NCBI GenBank assembly: GCA_944389225.1
Contig: CALXLP010000001.1
Coordinates: 1 to 42,302, forward strand
Reading direction: 5' to 3'
DNA: 42,302 nt
DNA from: an uncultured Clostridia bacterium
GTDB taxonomy: Bacteria; Bacillota; Clostridia; TANB77; CAG-508
Under the pieces are notes generated by a model. That model had not been told where the DNA came from and ran no database searches. It saw only the letters and a program-made list of their open reading frames with translations. Of the stretch, positions 1 to 8,393 are shown piece after piece. The position numbers and the translations under genes were made by a program. Every line of letters begins with the position of its first letter. Position 1 is the stretch's first letter.

Positions 1-995
1 ATTCCATAATGTTTTCCAATACTTTCAAAATACATTTTTGCCATGGTGTCTCCTTTTTTCATAGTACTTGAACCAAAAGCTTTTACACCATCATATAAAG
101 TTTTGTTTTTATCTGGAATAATTAAATCTTCATCCATTTTCATTAAATATCCAATACCTGTACAAACTGGACAAGCCCCCATTGGATTATTAAATGAAAA
201 CATTCTAGGTGTTAATTCTGGAAAACTAAATCCACAATCAGGACAAGCATAATTGCAGCTGTATAATTTTTCTCCTTTTCCAACTACATCAATTAATACT
301 AATTGATTAGCATGTTTTAATGCCACTTCGACTGACTCTGTTAATCTACTGATAATTTCTGGTTTAATTACCAATCTATCGACAACTAATTCAATATTAT
401 GTTTTTTCTTTCTGTCTAATTCAATGTCATCAGAAAGTTCATACATCTCTCCATCAATTCGAACTCTAACAAAACCTTCTTTTTGAAATTCTTCTAATTG
501 TTTTGTATATTCTCCTTTTCTTCCTCTAACCACTGGTGCCAATACTTGAATTCTTGTTCCTTCGTCTAATTCCATAATATTATCTACAATTTGATCAATG
601 GTTTGTTTTTCTATTTTCTTTCCACAATTTGGACAATATGGTACACCAATTCTAGCATATAACAAACGGATATAATCATAGATTTCTGTAACCGTTCCCA
701 CTGTAGAACGTGGATTTTTAGAAGTTGTTTTTTGATCTATGGAAATTGCTGGTGATAACCCTTCTATGCTTTCCACATCAGGTTTTTCCATTAATCCTAA
801 GAATTGTCTAGCATAAGAAGACAAACTTTCTACATATCTTCTTTGTCCTTCTGCATATAAGGTATCAAATGCTAAACTAGATTTTCCAGAACCAGATAGT
901 CCTGTAACAACTACCAATTTATCTCTTGGTATTTCTAAATTTATATTTTTTAAATTATGTTCTTTTGCACCCTTTATGATAATTTTGTCATTCAT
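1..995 (-). CDS. uvrA: UvrA, excinuclease ABC subunit A (N-terminal part, cut by window edge)
   Basis: This is the first ~331 residues of UvrA, the damage-recognition ATPase of nucleotide excision repair, which acts in the cytoplasm with UvrB and UvrC. The reading frame is open to the left window edge, so the C-terminal two thirds is missing. A Walker A motif GLSGSGKSS lies at residues 32-40 and is followed by the UvrA-typical [18 protein letters not shown] cysteine pair (CPNC near residue 120) and a later group of CPDC and CPVC pairs are the family's zinc-module cysteines. The ATG at 993-995 is preceded by GGAGG at a normal distance, which fixes the start. Identification rests on strong motif conservation. 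Confidence 0.97.
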   Translation of the reverse strand, partial: MNDKIIIKGAKEHNLKNINLEIPRDKLVVVTGLSGSGKSSLAFDTLYAEGQRRYVESLSSYARQFLGLMEKPDVESIEGLSPAISIDQKTTSKNPRSTVGTVTEIYDYIRLLYARIGVPYCPNCGKKIEKQTIDQIVDNIMELDEGTRIQVLAPVVRGRKGEYTKQLEEFQKEGFVRVRIDGEMYELSDDIELDRKKKHNIELVVDRLVIKPEIISRLTESVEVALKHANQLVLIDVVGKGEKLYSCNYACPDCGFSFPELTPRMFSFNNPMGACPVCTGIGYLMKMDEDLIIPDKNKTLYDGVKAFGSSTMKKGDTMAKMYFESIGKHYG

Positions 996-1056
996 GAAAA
1001 TTCCTCCATAATTTGATATTTATATTTATTTTGAATGTTTATAAATTTTCAGTCAC

Positions 1057-1085
1057 ATTATACTATACTTTTTTTATAAAAACAA
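1057..1085 (-). promoter_or_regulatory. Candidate sigma-A promoter for uvrA
   Basis: On the minus strand TTGTTT (1085-1080) and TATAAT (1062-1057) are separated by 17 bases, about 60 bases upstream of the uvrA start. The -10 box is perfect and the -35 box matches 3 of 6. The region is AT-rich, so chance matches are possible. Confidence 0.45.
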
Positions 1086-1147
1086 GAGTTTGGTGATTAA
1101 CTCTCTGTATTTTTTTATTTACAATAACTTCTTGAACTATGGCAAAT

Positions 1148-1188
1148 AAAAAAATAAACACAAATATCTCTATTCATGCTTATTTTTT
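1148..1188. terminator. AT-rich inverted repeat after gmk, possible weak terminator
   Basis: The 12-base arms AAAAAATAAACA and TGCTTATTTTTT pair with one mismatch around a 16-base loop. The repeat lies about 30 bases past the gmk stop on the minus strand and between gmk and uvrA. There is little G/C in the stem, so its strength as a terminator is doubtful. Confidence 0.35.
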
Positions 1189-1217
1189 GTATATTTATAA
1201 AATAGGATTGTCTAATT

Positions 1218-1793
1218 TTATTTTCCTTCTTTTTCCAATCTTACTTCATTTTCTATAATCGTCATAATAATTTGTACTGTTTTTTCTAAATCATTATTTT
1301 TTAATACATAATCATATAAATGAATTCTAGATTCTTCATAATCAAAACGATTTAAACGTAATATGATTTCTTGTGGACTTGGCTTATCTATTCTATTTTC
1401 TAATCGATGTCTTAATTCTTCTTTTGGAACACGTAAAAATATGGTAACAACTTTTGTGTCATTTCCTAATAATTCTTTTAAATGTTCTGTTCCATTAACA
1501 TCAATATCTTTTACAATAATTTTTCCACTTTTTATTTTATCATTTAATAACTTTCTAGAAGTTCCATAATATTGATTATGATGAATATCATATTCATAAA
1601 ACTCTTCATTTTCTATCATTTTTTCAAATTCTTCTCTTGAAACAAAATGATAGGTTCCTCCTTCTACATCTCCTTCACGGATTGGTCTTGAAGTAAATGA
1701 AGGAAGTGATTCTACATTTTCCATTCTTTTAATTAGTTCTTTTTTTATCGTATCTTTTCCTGCACCTGCTACTCCAGATAATATAACTAACAT
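1218..1793 (-). CDS. gmk: Guanylate kinase (Gmk) with atypical P-loop
   Basis: This 191-residue protein is a guanylate kinase, which phosphorylates GMP to GDP with ATP in the cytoplasm. It has an N-terminal P-loop, the GMP-binding region around TSRPIREGDVEGGTYHFV (residues ~34-51) and YYGTS. The length is close to the family norm of ~205. The P-loop reads SGVAGAGKDT, whereas most Gmk proteins have SGPSG(A/V)GK(S/G)T, so three usual positions differ. The start overlaps the rpoZ stop by 7 bases (GAATGTTAG), which suggests translational coupling. It is the last gene of the yicC-remA-rpoZ-gmk run. Function as Gmk is very likely from homology and context; the altered P-loop is real in the sequence but its effect is unknown. 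Confidence 0.92.
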   Translation of the reverse strand: MLVILSGVAGAGKDTIKKELIKRMENVESLPSFTSRPIREGDVEGGTYHFVSREEFEKMIENEEFYEYDIHHNQYYGTSRKLLNDKIKSGKIIVKDIDVNGTEHLKELLGNDTKVVTIFLRVPKEELRHRLENRIDKPSPQEIILRLNRFDYEESRIHLYDYVLKNNDLEKTVQIIMTIIENEVRLEKEGK

Positions 1794-1978
1794 TCTATTG
1801 TAACCTTCCCTTCTGCAATTTCAATAGCAGCTATTGTTACTGGTGATTCCTCTTTTGTATCTACTAATGGTGTCACACCAGAAGCTATCTGTCTTGCTCT
1901 TCTAGCTGTTGCAATTACTAATTCATATCGATTATTTGCTTTTGTAAGTAATTCTGAAACACTAGGTTTTACTATCAT
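1787..1978 (-). CDS. rpoZ: RNA polymerase omega subunit
   Basis: This 63-residue protein is the omega subunit, which helps assemble and stabilise beta' in RNA polymerase. The pattern KPSVSELL then NRYELVIATARRARQIASG (residues ~4-34) is the family core, and the length is normal for Firmicutes. It lies between remA and gmk. In Bacillus the usual order is remA-gmk-rpoZ, so rpoZ and gmk are swapped here. It overlaps gmk by 7 bases. Confidence 0.95.
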   Translation of the reverse strand: MIVKPSVSELLTKANNRYELVIATARRARQIASGVTPLVDTKEESPVTIAAIEIAEGKVTIEC

Positions 1979-2028
1979 TTTTATTCATTCCTTTCTTTTT
2001 CGTAACATAATTTCTCACAAAATATATT

Positions 2029-2283
2029 TTAATTTTCTTCTTGTGAAATGTCTTTATCAATTCTTCCTCCAACTGTTTCTGGTTGTACAGCTGATAAAAT
2101 AACATGTCCTGAATCCATAATCAATACAGCTCTTGTTCTTCTCCCATAAGTTGCATCTACTGCTGTTTTATTATCTTTTGCTTCTTGTATTAATCTTTTG
2201 ATTGGCGCTGATTCTGGACTAACAATTGCTACAATTCTTTCTGCTGATACAATATTTCCAAATCCAATATTTACTAATTGCAT
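2029..2283 (-). CDS. remA: RemA-family (DUF370) DNA-binding regulator
   Basis: This 84-residue protein belongs to the DUF370/RemA family. In Bacillus subtilis RemA activates extracellular-matrix and osmoprotection genes by binding DNA as an oligomeric ring. Family hallmarks are [10 protein letters not shown] at the N-terminus, [17 protein letters not shown] in the middle and [18 protein letters not shown]. Length and synteny (yicC-remA) match the family. It is co-oriented with its neighbours and lies 15 bases after yicC. The matrix-like secreted proteins at the right end of the window could be targets, but that is only inference. Confidence 0.93.
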   Translation of the reverse strand: MQLVNIGFGNIVSAERIVAIVSPESAPIKRLIQEAKDNKTAVDATYGRRTRAVLIMDSGHVILSAVQPETVGGRIDKDISQEEN

Positions 2284-2298
2284 AAAATCATTCCCTTC

Positions 2299-3174
2299 TT
2301 ATTCTATATTTTGTACTTGTTCTCTGATATTTTCTAATTGTGTTTTCATATTGATAACTTCATTTGTAATTTCTAGATTATTTGCTTTTGATCCTATAGT
2401 ATTAGTCTCTCGGTTCATTTCTTGGATCATAAAATCTAATTTCTTTCCCACAGCTTCATTGCTATTTAATAAGTCTCTAAATTGATATATATGACTATTT
2501 AATCTTGTTACTTCTTCTTCTATAGAACATTTATCAGCATAGATAACCACTTCTTGTGCTAATCTTGCTTCATCTATTTCTTGATCTTGTAACAATTCTT
2601 TTATCCTTGTATTTAATTTTACTACATAATCCTCAATAAGTCCAGTAGAAAGTGAAGATATTTTTTTTACTTTTCCTTCTATATCTTGTATTCTTTCCAA
2701 TAAATCTTGTGCAATCTTTTCTCCTTCTACTTTTCTCATTTCTACTAAATTTTCAATTGCCTTATTTGTTACTTCAAGTAATTCATTTTTTATTGTTTCA
2801 TCATCTTGATTATTTTGAATGGTTAATACATCAGGCAATTTAGAAATTTCTGTTACCGGGATATCTGCTACAATGCCTTCTGATTCTGCTAAATCCCTTA
2901 ATTCTTTAATATACATTCTTGCAATTTCTGTATTAATTTTAATATCTCTACCTTCTAAAGAATTATTATTAAATGTAATAAATACATCTACTTTTCCTCT
3001 TGTTAACTTAGCTGAAACTGCTTTTTTGATTTCTTCCTCTAAGTAACTTAAACTTCTAGGCATTTTTATTGAAACATCCAAATATCTATGATTCACACTT
3101 TTTATTTCTACTTGGTATTCTCTTAAATTTTTTGACATATTTGATTTGCCATAACCAGTCATACTTTTAATCAT
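2299..3174 (-). CDS. yicC: YicC-family endoribonuclease
   Basis: This 291-residue protein is a YicC/YloC family member; E. coli YicC is an endoribonuclease that acts on RyhB and other RNAs. The N-terminal signature MIKSMTGYGKS and EIKSVNHRYLDVSIKMPRSL (residues ~24-43) are diagnostic. The C-terminal half carries EVVIYADKCSIEEEVTRLNSH and KLDFMIQEMNRETNTIGSKA, also characteristic. Length matches the family (~290). It overlaps the upstream membrane-protein gene by 8 bases, so the two are probably co-transcribed and translationally coupled. Confidence 0.94.
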   Translation of the reverse strand: MIKSMTGYGKSNMSKNLREYQVEIKSVNHRYLDVSIKMPRSLSYLEEEIKKAVSAKLTRGKVDVFITFNNNSLEGRDIKINTEIARMYIKELRDLAESEGIVADIPVTEISKLPDVLTIQNNQDDETIKNELLEVTNKAIENLVEMRKVEGEKIAQDLLERIQDIEGKVKKISSLSTGLIEDYVVKLNTRIKELLQDQEIDEARLAQEVVIYADKCSIEEEVTRLNSHIYQFRDLLNSNEAVGKKLDFMIQEMNRETNTIGSKANNLEITNEVINMKTQLENIREQVQNIE

Positions 3175-4297
3175 CTTTTACTACCTCTTCTTTTTTCTTT
3201 CTTCCCCTTTTAGATTTTGGCTTTGGTTGTTTTTTTACTTCTTCTACTATTTCTTTTTGATTACTTTCTTGTTCTTCTTGTAGCTCATTTTTCTGTTCAA
3301 TCTCAGGCTCTTCTTGTTTCTTTTCTTTATTTTGTTTTGGTTTCTTCTTTGTTCTAGAAATTTTTGGTTTTTCAACTTTTTCTTTTTTATTGTCTTCTAT
3401 TATTTCCTCTTTTTTATTTTCTACAACCCCTTTTTCGCCTTTTCCTTTACTTTTTTTCCTAGTCGTTTGTTCTTTTTTGACAACCTCTTCTTTTTCTTCT
3501 TCATTTTGATTATTTTCCATATTTTCTTGCTTTGTTTCTATTACTGTTTCTTTCTTTTTCGTTTTTCTTTTTTTCGCTTCTTTTTCCTTATCTTCTTCTT
3601 TATTTTCTTTTTTTATGTTTTTACTAGATGTTTTTTTACTTTTGGTTTTTCCCCTCATAGATTTTGGTTTTGGTTGTTTCTCTTCTTTTTCTTTCTTTGC
3701 TTCTTCTTTTTTATCTATAACTGGTTCTTCATTTCTTTTTTTCGCTTCTTTTACAACTGGTTCATCTTTTACAATTTCTGATATATCACTAAGACTTTTT
3801 AAATATTGTATTCTAGCTCTTGTATAAATAACAGTTGATTTTAACACATAATATATAGCAAATATATATGATGAAGTTAATAAATAGGTTCTAAAATCAA
3901 ACTGATATACAGTAATCACATGATAAATAAACAATGCATGGATAGATAATACTAATAATTCTATGGCCGTCATTGTTAGTGTTCCACTATCTCTTTTATA
4001 TGCAAACTCTAAAATAATAATACTTGCTAGTAAAAAGACTCCAGCAATAGCTTTGGTTACCAGTTCCATCTGCTCCAATTCTAATTGTGTATATATGATA
4101 TTACAAGAAATAAAATATATCATAACAACAATTGCTAATATTAAATTTTTAAATATCTTCTTTAATATTTCCTGTGAAACTTGTTTTGGAACTCTTTTCT
4201 TTGCCATTTCTTTTTCTAATATTTCATCCGTTTTATTGGCTTTCTCTTCTTTTTCTATTGTATTTTCATTTTCAACTTTTGTCTTTTCTTTTTTCAT
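3167..4297 (-). CDS. Membrane protein with long Lys/Glu-rich cytoplasmic tail, unknown function
   Basis: I do not recognise a family. The 376-residue protein has a charged N-terminus (1-45), four hydrophobic segments (~51-69, 82-99, 110-130, 137-155) and then about 220 residues made almost only of Lys, Glu, Asn and Gln. Inside the tail a motif repeats: QPKPKSMRGK near the start of the tail and QPKPKSKRGRKKK near its end, with several Lys-rich blocks between. The final KRGRKKK looks like a nucleic-acid-binding or AT-hook-like patch. It lies 9 bases after rsmE and overlaps yicC by 8 bases. A tethered RNA or DNA binder is a guess. A low-complexity translation artefact is unlikely, because the membrane half and gene spacing are normal. 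Confidence 0.75.
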   Translation of the reverse strand: MKKEKTKVENENTIEKEEKANKTDEILEKEMAKKRVPKQVSQEILKKIFKNLILAIVVMIYFISCNIIYTQLELEQMELVTKAIAGVFLLASIIILEFAYKRDSGTLTMTAIELLVLSIHALFIYHVITVYQFDFRTYLLTSSYIFAIYYVLKSTVIYTRARIQYLKSLSDISEIVKDEPVVKEAKKRNEEPVIDKKEEAKKEKEEKQPKPKSMRGKTKSKKTSSKNIKKENKEEDKEKEAKKRKTKKKETVIETKQENMENNQNEEEKEEVVKKEQTTRKKSKGKGEKGVVENKKEEIIEDNKKEKVEKPKISRTKKKPKQNKEKKQEEPEIEQKNELQEEQESNQKEIVEEVKKQPKPKSKRGRKKKEEVVKDD

Positions 4298-4306
4298 CTT
4301 TGCCCC

Positions 4307-5056
4307 CTAACTATCTAATTCATACATAATAATACTTAACATATTTAAAGCAACTGTTTCTGTTCTTAGTATTCTATTTCCTAATGTAATGATTTTAGCC
4401 TGATTTTCTTCAAGTTTAGCAATTTCTTCACTATCAATTCCACCTTCTGGTCCTATTACAATAGCTATCTTCATCGTTTTATCTTTATCTCGTTTTATTT
4501 TCTTTAATTCTTGCTTTAAAGTATTCACTTTTTCATTTTCATAAGCTACCAATACTAAATCGTATTCTTTTATGCTTTCACATAATGTTTTCACATTCAC
4601 AATTGGATGAACTACAGGAATTCTATCTCTTCCAGATTGTTTTGCTGCACCTTCAGCTATCTTTTGCCATCTTTGTATTTTCTTTATTTTATCTTTTTCA
4701 TTTAATTTTACGACACATCTTTTCATCTCAATAGGTGTAATATCATATACTCCTAATTCTACTGACTTTTGGATAACCAGTTCCATCTTATCTACTTTGG
4801 GTAATCCTTGAAGAACACTTACTTGTATTTCAGGTTCCACATTAGATTCAATTTCTTCTATAATATGACAATAAATATGTTTTTCTTCTATTTGTTCTAT
4901 TTTACAAATATAATTTTTAGAAGTTATACAATCACATATATCAATTGTATCATCAATTTTTGCTCTTAGAACATTTTTTATATGGTTGACATCTTCATTT
5001 TGTATAATAATGGTATTTCCTTCAATCTGATTGGTTGTCACAAAAAATTTTGGCAT
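4307..5056 (-). CDS. rsmE: RsmE, 16S rRNA (uracil-1498-N3)-methyltransferase
   Basis: This 249-residue SPOUT-class methyltransferase modifies U1498 of 16S rRNA using SAM. The N-terminal PUA-like part starts MPKFFV and contains HIKNVLR. The middle has LQGLPKVDKMELVIQKSVELGV and KRWQKIAEGAAKQSGR. The C-terminal trefoil-knot SAM site is IVIGPEGGIDSEEI and LGNRILRTETVALNML. Length and motifs are typical. The ATG directly follows the TAG of the upstream gene, with no spacer, indicating coupling. Confidence 0.96.
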   Translation of the reverse strand: MPKFFVTTNQIEGNTIIIQNEDVNHIKNVLRAKIDDTIDICDCITSKNYICKIEQIEEKHIYCHIIEEIESNVEPEIQVSVLQGLPKVDKMELVIQKSVELGVYDITPIEMKRCVVKLNEKDKIKKIQRWQKIAEGAAKQSGRDRIPVVHPIVNVKTLCESIKEYDLVLVAYENEKVNTLKQELKKIKRDKDKTMKIAIVIGPEGGIDSEEIAKLEENQAKIITLGNRILRTETVALNMLSIIMYELDS

Positions 5057-5527
5057 CTACATTCTCCTTTTTATTTCTTCTATACAATTTTCTACGTTCT
5101 GTTTATATTCTATGGATTCAAATTTTAACATTTTTACTGGTATCTGAATTTTCTGATTATCTTTTAATACAATTTTTATCGTCCTTGCTCTACAAAATAT
5201 AATCATTAATAAAGACATAATAATATATATAATAATAACATCTACAATGAGTGTTGAAGTAATTGCACTGATTATCAATAGAAGTGTCAATATAATCCAT
5301 ACAATTGTTGCGTTTACATATATTAAAAACATATTACTTTTTTTAATCTCTTTGATATTTTTTATATCATATTCTCCTGTTGGATTTGGATACATTTTTT
5401 TGACATTTTCCATATCTTCTACTTGTTTAATTTTTAACGTATTTTCTTCAATTTCTAATTTTGTACTAGTTCTAAAACATTGTCTTCTTGTATAATTACT
5501 TACTTGAAATTCATATTCTTCTTTCAT
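5057..5527 (-). CDS. Small two-helix membrane protein, unknown function
   Basis: This 156-residue protein has a soluble N-terminal part (1-65), two adjacent hydrophobic helices (~66-88 and 93-112) and a soluble C-terminal part that ends in basic residues. The layout, a short helical hairpin inside a beta-rich soluble frame, resembles YcxB-like or PH-like membrane proteins, but I see no diagnostic motif. Its TAG stop abuts the rsmE ATG. It is the first gene of the run that continues through gmk. Confidence 0.7.
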   Translation of the reverse strand: MKEEYEFQVSNYTRRQCFRTSTKLEIEENTLKIKQVEDMENVKKMYPNPTGEYDIKNIKEIKKSNMFLIYVNATIVWIILTLLLIISAITSTLIVDVIIIYIIMSLLMIIFCRARTIKIVLKDNQKIQIPVKMLKFESIEYKQNVENCIEEIKRRM

Positions 5528-5657
5528 TTTTATTTATTCCTTTTCATAATCATTCACTGTGACATTCATTTTCAAATTTTCATTAGATTTGCTACATTAT
5601 ATCACATAACTGATGATTTTTCTACCCAAACTACACTTTAATTTTCGATATTTTTAC

Positions 5658-5847
5658 AGGTAAGGTGTCATCCGTTATTTTTTGAATAAATTGACGAATG
5701 TGCCGTGGAATAGATGTATAAATTCTTAGTTTTTAATAAGTGAGGAAGCACGTACAGCGAGAGACTCGCTTATTAAAAACTTAGAAGTTATCATCTATGA
5801 AGCAAGCCGAGGAAATTATTCAAAAAATAACAGATGACACCTTACCT
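5658..5847. repeat. 190-bp fold-back element (nested inverted repeats)
   Basis: Outer arms of about 33 bases (from 5658 and to 5847) contain GGTAAGGTGTCATC and its near-exact complement plus TTATTTTTTGAATAA. A second nested pair lies at 5725-5740 and 5769-5784 with one mismatch. The tip region 5741-5768 contains CGTACAGCG, and AAGCCGAGG lies at 5804-5812. No ORF is present. It lies between the start of the small membrane-protein gene and the end of the amylase gene. A MITE-like element or a long RNA hairpin fits. The tip and arm motifs partly recur in the element at 25446-25572. Confidence 0.65.
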
Positions 5848-5869
5848 ACAAAATACCAAATCTTAAAAA

Positions 5870-7312
5870 CTACGCATTTATCCAAACAGAAGCTGATTTT
5901 GCTTTTACTTTAAAAATCCCAAATCCTTCATTATCAATCACAACTTCTTCTTGACATCCACCAATGGCATCTATAAATTTTTCTCCAGCAAATTGTGTTC
6001 CTATATACATTCTTTTTTCTGCATCAAATTTATTCGCAATTAAGACTGCTAATCCAGATTTAATATGTTCTTCATCTCCCTCTCTTGTCCAACCGATACA
6101 GTTTGGATGATCAAAATAATCATTTTGTTTTCCATATGCCTTTTCTTTTCTTAAATCAATCAAGGTTGATAACACTTCAATTGGCGCAATATTATCATGT
6201 TTAATCCCATATATATCTCCCCAAAATACACATGGATATCCTTCATCTCTTAATAAAGTAATCGTATATGCAGGTATTTTAAACCATCTTTCTACAAAAC
6301 TTGTTAAACTTTGTCCTGGTTGTGTATCATGATTATCCACAAATGTTACCGCTTTACTTGGATTTTCTTTCACCAAAGTACTATTTAAAATCTTACTCAA
6401 ATCATAATTTTCGTCTTTTGATGCATTATATAAATTATAATGTAATGGAACATCAAATAAAGAAATTTCTCCTTCTGTTTCTGTAATATATCTATGTAAT
6501 TTTGATATATCACCACTCCAATATTCTCCTACTGCAAATAATTCATCTTCTGTTTGTTTTCTAAGTGTTTTTATCCAATTTTCATAGAAATTAGCATCTA
6601 TATGTTTAACTGCATCTAGACGAAATCCATCTACTTTTGTTAATTCTAAATACCATTTTCCCCACTCTAAACATTCTTGAACAACTTCAGGATTTTTAAA
6701 ATCTAAGTCTGCTCCCATTAAATAATCATAATTTCCAAATTCTTCATCAACTGCTCCACTCCAACTTTTATTTTTAAAACGAAAAATAGCATGTTCTTTA
6801 CTTTTCTCATCATAATCGATTCCATCAAAATGTGTCCAATTCCATTCAAAATCAGAGTATTTATGTTTTCTTCCTGGAAATGTGAATTTTGTAGCCACTC
6901 TTATTACCTGATTGTTTTCCACTAATGTATTGTGATTTCCCCAATCTACTTGTTCTGCTGGAATGGTTTGCAATAAATCTGCTCCCATTTTATGGTTTAA
7001 AACAATATCAGCATATGTTTCCATTCCTGCTTGTTTCAAAGTCATGATACAATTTAAATATTCATCTTTAGAACCATATTTTGTTTTTACAGTTCCTTTT
7101 TGGTCAAATTCTCCTAAATCATATAAATCATAAACACCGTATCCTACTTCATCTTTCCCACCAATTCCTTTATATGCTGGTGGAAGCCATAATGCTGTTA
7201 TTCCTATATCTGCTAATTTTTCTGCCTCATTTGCTAGTGTATTCCACCAATTTTGATTAGTTTCCAAATACCATTCAAACGCTTGTAATATAACTCCATT
7301 TATTTTTTTCAT
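5870..7312 (-). CDS. Cytoplasmic alpha-amylase (GH13)
   Basis: This 480-residue GH13 alpha-amylase hydrolyses internal alpha-1,4-glucosidic bonds of starch, glycogen or maltodextrins. The catalytic triad is visible: Asp233 in GFRLDAVKHI, Glu263 in FAVGEYW and Asp329 in FVDNHDTQ. Conserved region I is ADIVLNHKMGAD (~101-112). Length and motif spacing match the Bacillus liquefying amylases of subfamily 5. There is no signal peptide (MKKINGVILQAFEWY), so it should act inside the cell, for example on glycogen-type stores. The start has a plausible site (AGAGAT region) and lies 23 bases after the PP2C-like gene, so the two may be co-transcribed. Confidence 0.94.
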   Translation of the reverse strand: MKKINGVILQAFEWYLETNQNWWNTLANEAEKLADIGITALWLPPAYKGIGGKDEVGYGVYDLYDLGEFDQKGTVKTKYGSKDEYLNCIMTLKQAGMETYADIVLNHKMGADLLQTIPAEQVDWGNHNTLVENNQVIRVATKFTFPGRKHKYSDFEWNWTHFDGIDYDEKSKEHAIFRFKNKSWSGAVDEEFGNYDYLMGADLDFKNPEVVQECLEWGKWYLELTKVDGFRLDAVKHIDANFYENWIKTLRKQTEDELFAVGEYWSGDISKLHRYITETEGEISLFDVPLHYNLYNASKDENYDLSKILNSTLVKENPSKAVTFVDNHDTQPGQSLTSFVERWFKIPAYTITLLRDEGYPCVFWGDIYGIKHDNIAPIEVLSTLIDLRKEKAYGKQNDYFDHPNCIGWTREGDEEHIKSGLAVLIANKFDAEKRMYIGTQFAGEKFIDAIGGCQEEVVIDNEGFGIFKVKAKSASVWINA

Positions 7313-7335
7313 TTTATTATCTCTTTCTTTTAGTT

Positions 7336-8244
7336 TTAAAATTCTACTATTACTAATGTTAAATCATCACTTTTTTTGAATCTCGGATATTGATTACATT
7401 TCTTATCCTCTTCTTCTTTTTCTCTAATTTCATTTACAATTTTTCTAGCCTCTTTTTCTTTTAATAGTTGATAAATTTCTTTTGCATTTTTTTCTAATTC
7501 TTTATATGCAAACCCATCTGTCGCCATAACGACTCTATCTAATTCTTTATTTTTTAATTGATATGTTACAGCATGATTAACAGCTTCTTCTTTTACTTCA
7601 CATGTCCAATATCCATTTTCCTTATTTTTTAAACTTCTATTTTTTTGTAACATTTCATTAATTTCATTTTCTTTCCTAGTATCAATAACATCTTTATTCA
7701 TTTTTTGTGACAGTTCAACCATTTTATCTAACACTTTTTGATCCAAATTATTTAAAATTCTTTGATTTGGATTTTCTAATTTTTCTATTTTTCCTGTTTT
7801 ATATCCTATAATGGTTTCTGTATCTCCTAATAAAAATATTTCTGTATCTCTTCCTTCTGTTCTCAAAATTGCTAAAGATGCTGATGGTACTTCATATTCT
7901 TCAAGTTTTATATTGTTTTCTTTTTCAAAAACTTCTATCGCATCTTTTACCTCTAATATTATTTGTTTTACTACTTTTTCTATTTTCTCTTCTGGATTTT
8001 TTCTAAAATATTTTTCTAGATATTCTATCACAAAATCTACATACCATTCTGCAGACGTCTTGTTCTTTTCAATTTGATTATTCTTTCCTAGCCCTGTTGC
8101 TCCATCCATTATAATAGCATAAAAATATTCCATTTCGTTTTTATTTATTGTAAATGTTTTTATTCTATCTTCTTTAATTTCTCTTCCATCCTCATTTTTC
8201 TTTCCGCCACTTAATAATATTTTCGTTACTGCTTTCATTTTCAT
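7336..8244 (-). CDS. PP2C-like serine/threonine phosphatase
   Basis: This 302-residue protein resembles the bacterial PP2C-like phosphatases. Metal-binding signatures appear in order: EDR near residue 24, MDGATGLG (~48-55), SASLAIL and LGDTETIIGY in the middle, VMATDGFAY (~241-249) and KSDDLTLVIVEF at the C-terminus. These provide the Asp residues that hold the two metal ions. There is no membrane segment. Its target cannot be told from the sequence; the downstream amylase suggests, but does not show, a link to carbohydrate metabolism. Confidence 0.82.
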   Translation of the reverse strand: MKMKAVTKILLSGGKKNEDGREIKEDRIKTFTINKNEMEYFYAIIMDGATGLGKNNQIEKNKTSAEWYVDFVIEYLEKYFRKNPEEKIEKVVKQIILEVKDAIEVFEKENNIKLEEYEVPSASLAILRTEGRDTEIFLLGDTETIIGYKTGKIEKLENPNQRILNNLDQKVLDKMVELSQKMNKDVIDTRKENEINEMLQKNRSLKNKENGYWTCEVKEEAVNHAVTYQLKNKELDRVVMATDGFAYKELEKNAKEIYQLLKEKEARKIVNEIREKEEEDKKCNQYPRFKKSDDLTLVIVEF

Positions 8245-8338
8245 TCTCCCTCTTTTGCTTATATTTTATATAATTTGAGCTTTTTTGTCAATCTAATCCC
8301 TTCGGTTTTTTATATCTTTTTATTCATCAGAATGCTAT

Positions 8339-8367
8339 TTGACAGATTTTTTTTTATTTTATATAAT
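8339..8367 (+). promoter_or_regulatory. Consensus sigma-A promoter for the thioesterase gene
   Basis: TTGACA (8339-8344) and TATAAT (8362-8367) are separated by exactly 17 bases, a perfect housekeeping promoter. It lies just upstream of the gene at 8394, and transcription should start near 8374. It also implies a short leader of about 20 bases. Confidence 0.85.
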
Positions 8368-8393
8368 ACCTTTTCGAAAGGATGCGATTTAAA

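Noticed and set aside
3314..3781. A 155-codon Phe-rich frame on + opposite the Lys/Glu tail
   Set aside because: It is the antisense shadow of Lys/Glu codons (AAA/GAA read as TTT/TTC) and has no ribosome site or protein-like composition.
5658..5847. CRISPR repeat or tRNA-like RNA
   Set aside because: It is a single palindrome without spaced direct repeats, and no cloverleaf can be drawn.
8382..8393. Upstream ATG at 8382 as the start of the thioesterase
   Set aside because: The ribosome site GAAAGGA overlaps it. The ATG at 8394 has correct spacing and gives the usual family N-terminus.
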